Part shown: piece after piece, positions 5,872 through 6,145 of the stretch
Position numbering within the stretch: the first letter of the stretch is position 1
Layout of the letters: each line of letters opens with the position of its first letter
DNA from: JAENVT01 sp043758005
Lineage (GTDB): Bacteria; Actinomycetota; Acidimicrobiia; Acidimicrobiales; Ilumatobacteraceae
Length of the DNA stretch: 6,145 nucleotides
Assembly (NCBI GenBank): GCA_043758005.1
Contig: JAYVOI010000045.1
Location: 1 to 6,145 of the forward strand
Direction: 5' to 3'
Program-made: the position numbers and the translations under genes
The notes under the pieces: generated by a model
Databases searched by the model: none
Told to the model about the DNA's origin: nothing
Seen by the model: the letters and a program-made list of their open reading frames with translations, nothing else

Positions 5872-6145
5872 GTGCAGCTCGTCACCAATCTCGACACGCC
5901 GCCGTGGAAGGGCGAGCGCACCGTGTTGACCATCGGTGCGTACGACGGTGTGCATCGCGGTCATCTGGCCATCATCGAGGCGGTTCGGCGGCTTGCTGAG
6001 GACTCCGGCGCCAAGTCGGCGGTGATGACCTTCGATCGCCATCCCGCCTCGGTCGTGCGTCCCGAATCGGCGCCGAAGCTGTTGACCGATCTCGACCAGA
6101 AGCTCGAACTGCTCGCTGCGACCGGTGTGGACGCGACCATCGTGA
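5872..6145 (+). CDS. ribF: Bifunctional riboflavin kinase/FAD synthetase RibF, N-terminal part (runs off window)
   Basis: Ninety-one codons of an open frame start at GTG 5872 and leave the window. They contain the nucleotidyltransferase signature of the FAD synthetase domain: LTIGAYDGVHRGHLAII (19-35), with the HxGH-type motif H28-R-G-H31. The next strand and loop follow, VMTFDRHPASVVRP, then LLTDLDQKLELL. This domain adenylylates FMN to FAD; the riboflavin kinase domain should lie beyond the window. The usual Phe before DGVH is Tyr24, a conservative change. GTG 5872 is the first possible start, since the gap upstream has no other start in this frame. ribF commonly follows truB. Here a 43-nt gap and a -10-like motif suggest it can be transcribed on its own as a leaderless mRNA. 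Confidence 0.93.
   Translation, partial: MQLVTNLDTPPWKGERTVLTIGAYDGVHRGHLAIIEAVRRLAEDSGAKSAVMTFDRHPASVVRPESAPKLLTDLDQKLELLAATGVDATIV

Overview
The window is a GC-rich piece of bacterial chromosome. It carries the conserved transcription/translation cluster nusA-ylxR-infB-ylxP-rbfA-truB-ribF, all on the + strand and almost without gaps. Several things point to a high-GC actinobacterium: GTG and TTG starts, the very long Pro/Ala- then Gly/Pro/Arg-rich linker of IF2, the absence of ylxQ, a mycothiol-associated Rv2466c-type protein, and apparent leaderless promoters. The RbfA and DUF503 sequences look to me most like Acidimicrobiia (Ilumatobacter-like), but this placement rests on memory of the families, not on a search.

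Layout. Positions 1-237 are the acidic C-terminal tail of a protein that context identifies as NusA. It overlaps ylxR (218-553) by 20 nt. After 7 nt comes infB (561-3578), encoding a 1005-residue IF2 with all GTPase motifs intact. A 22-nt gap leads to a 212-residue thioredoxin-fold protein (3601-4239) resembling the mycothiol-dependent nitroreductase Rv2466c, with a CPWA active site instead of CPWC. A 41-nt gap precedes ylxP/DUF503 (4281-4565), which overlaps rbfA (4562-4978), which in turn overlaps truB (4965-5828). A 43-nt gap separates truB from the start of ribF (5872, cut off at the window end).

The genes serve transcription elongation/antitermination (NusA), RNase P or RNA binding (YlxR), translation initiation (IF2), 30S maturation (RbfA), tRNA U55 pseudouridylation (TruB) and flavin cofactor synthesis (RibF). 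YlxP is conserved here but of unknown function. The redox protein is the outsider.

The most interesting non-coding signal is a shared motif GATAGnnT placed 7, 7 and 8 nt before the start codons of the redox gene, ylxP and ribF. None of these three genes has a Shine-Dalgarno sequence. These are exactly the genes that follow a real intergenic gap, whereas the overlapping genes lack the motif. This looks like a set of -10 elements driving leaderless mRNAs inside an otherwise coupled operon. I see no RNA genes, mobile elements, CRISPR arrays or convincing terminators. No non-coding stretch exceeds 43 nt.
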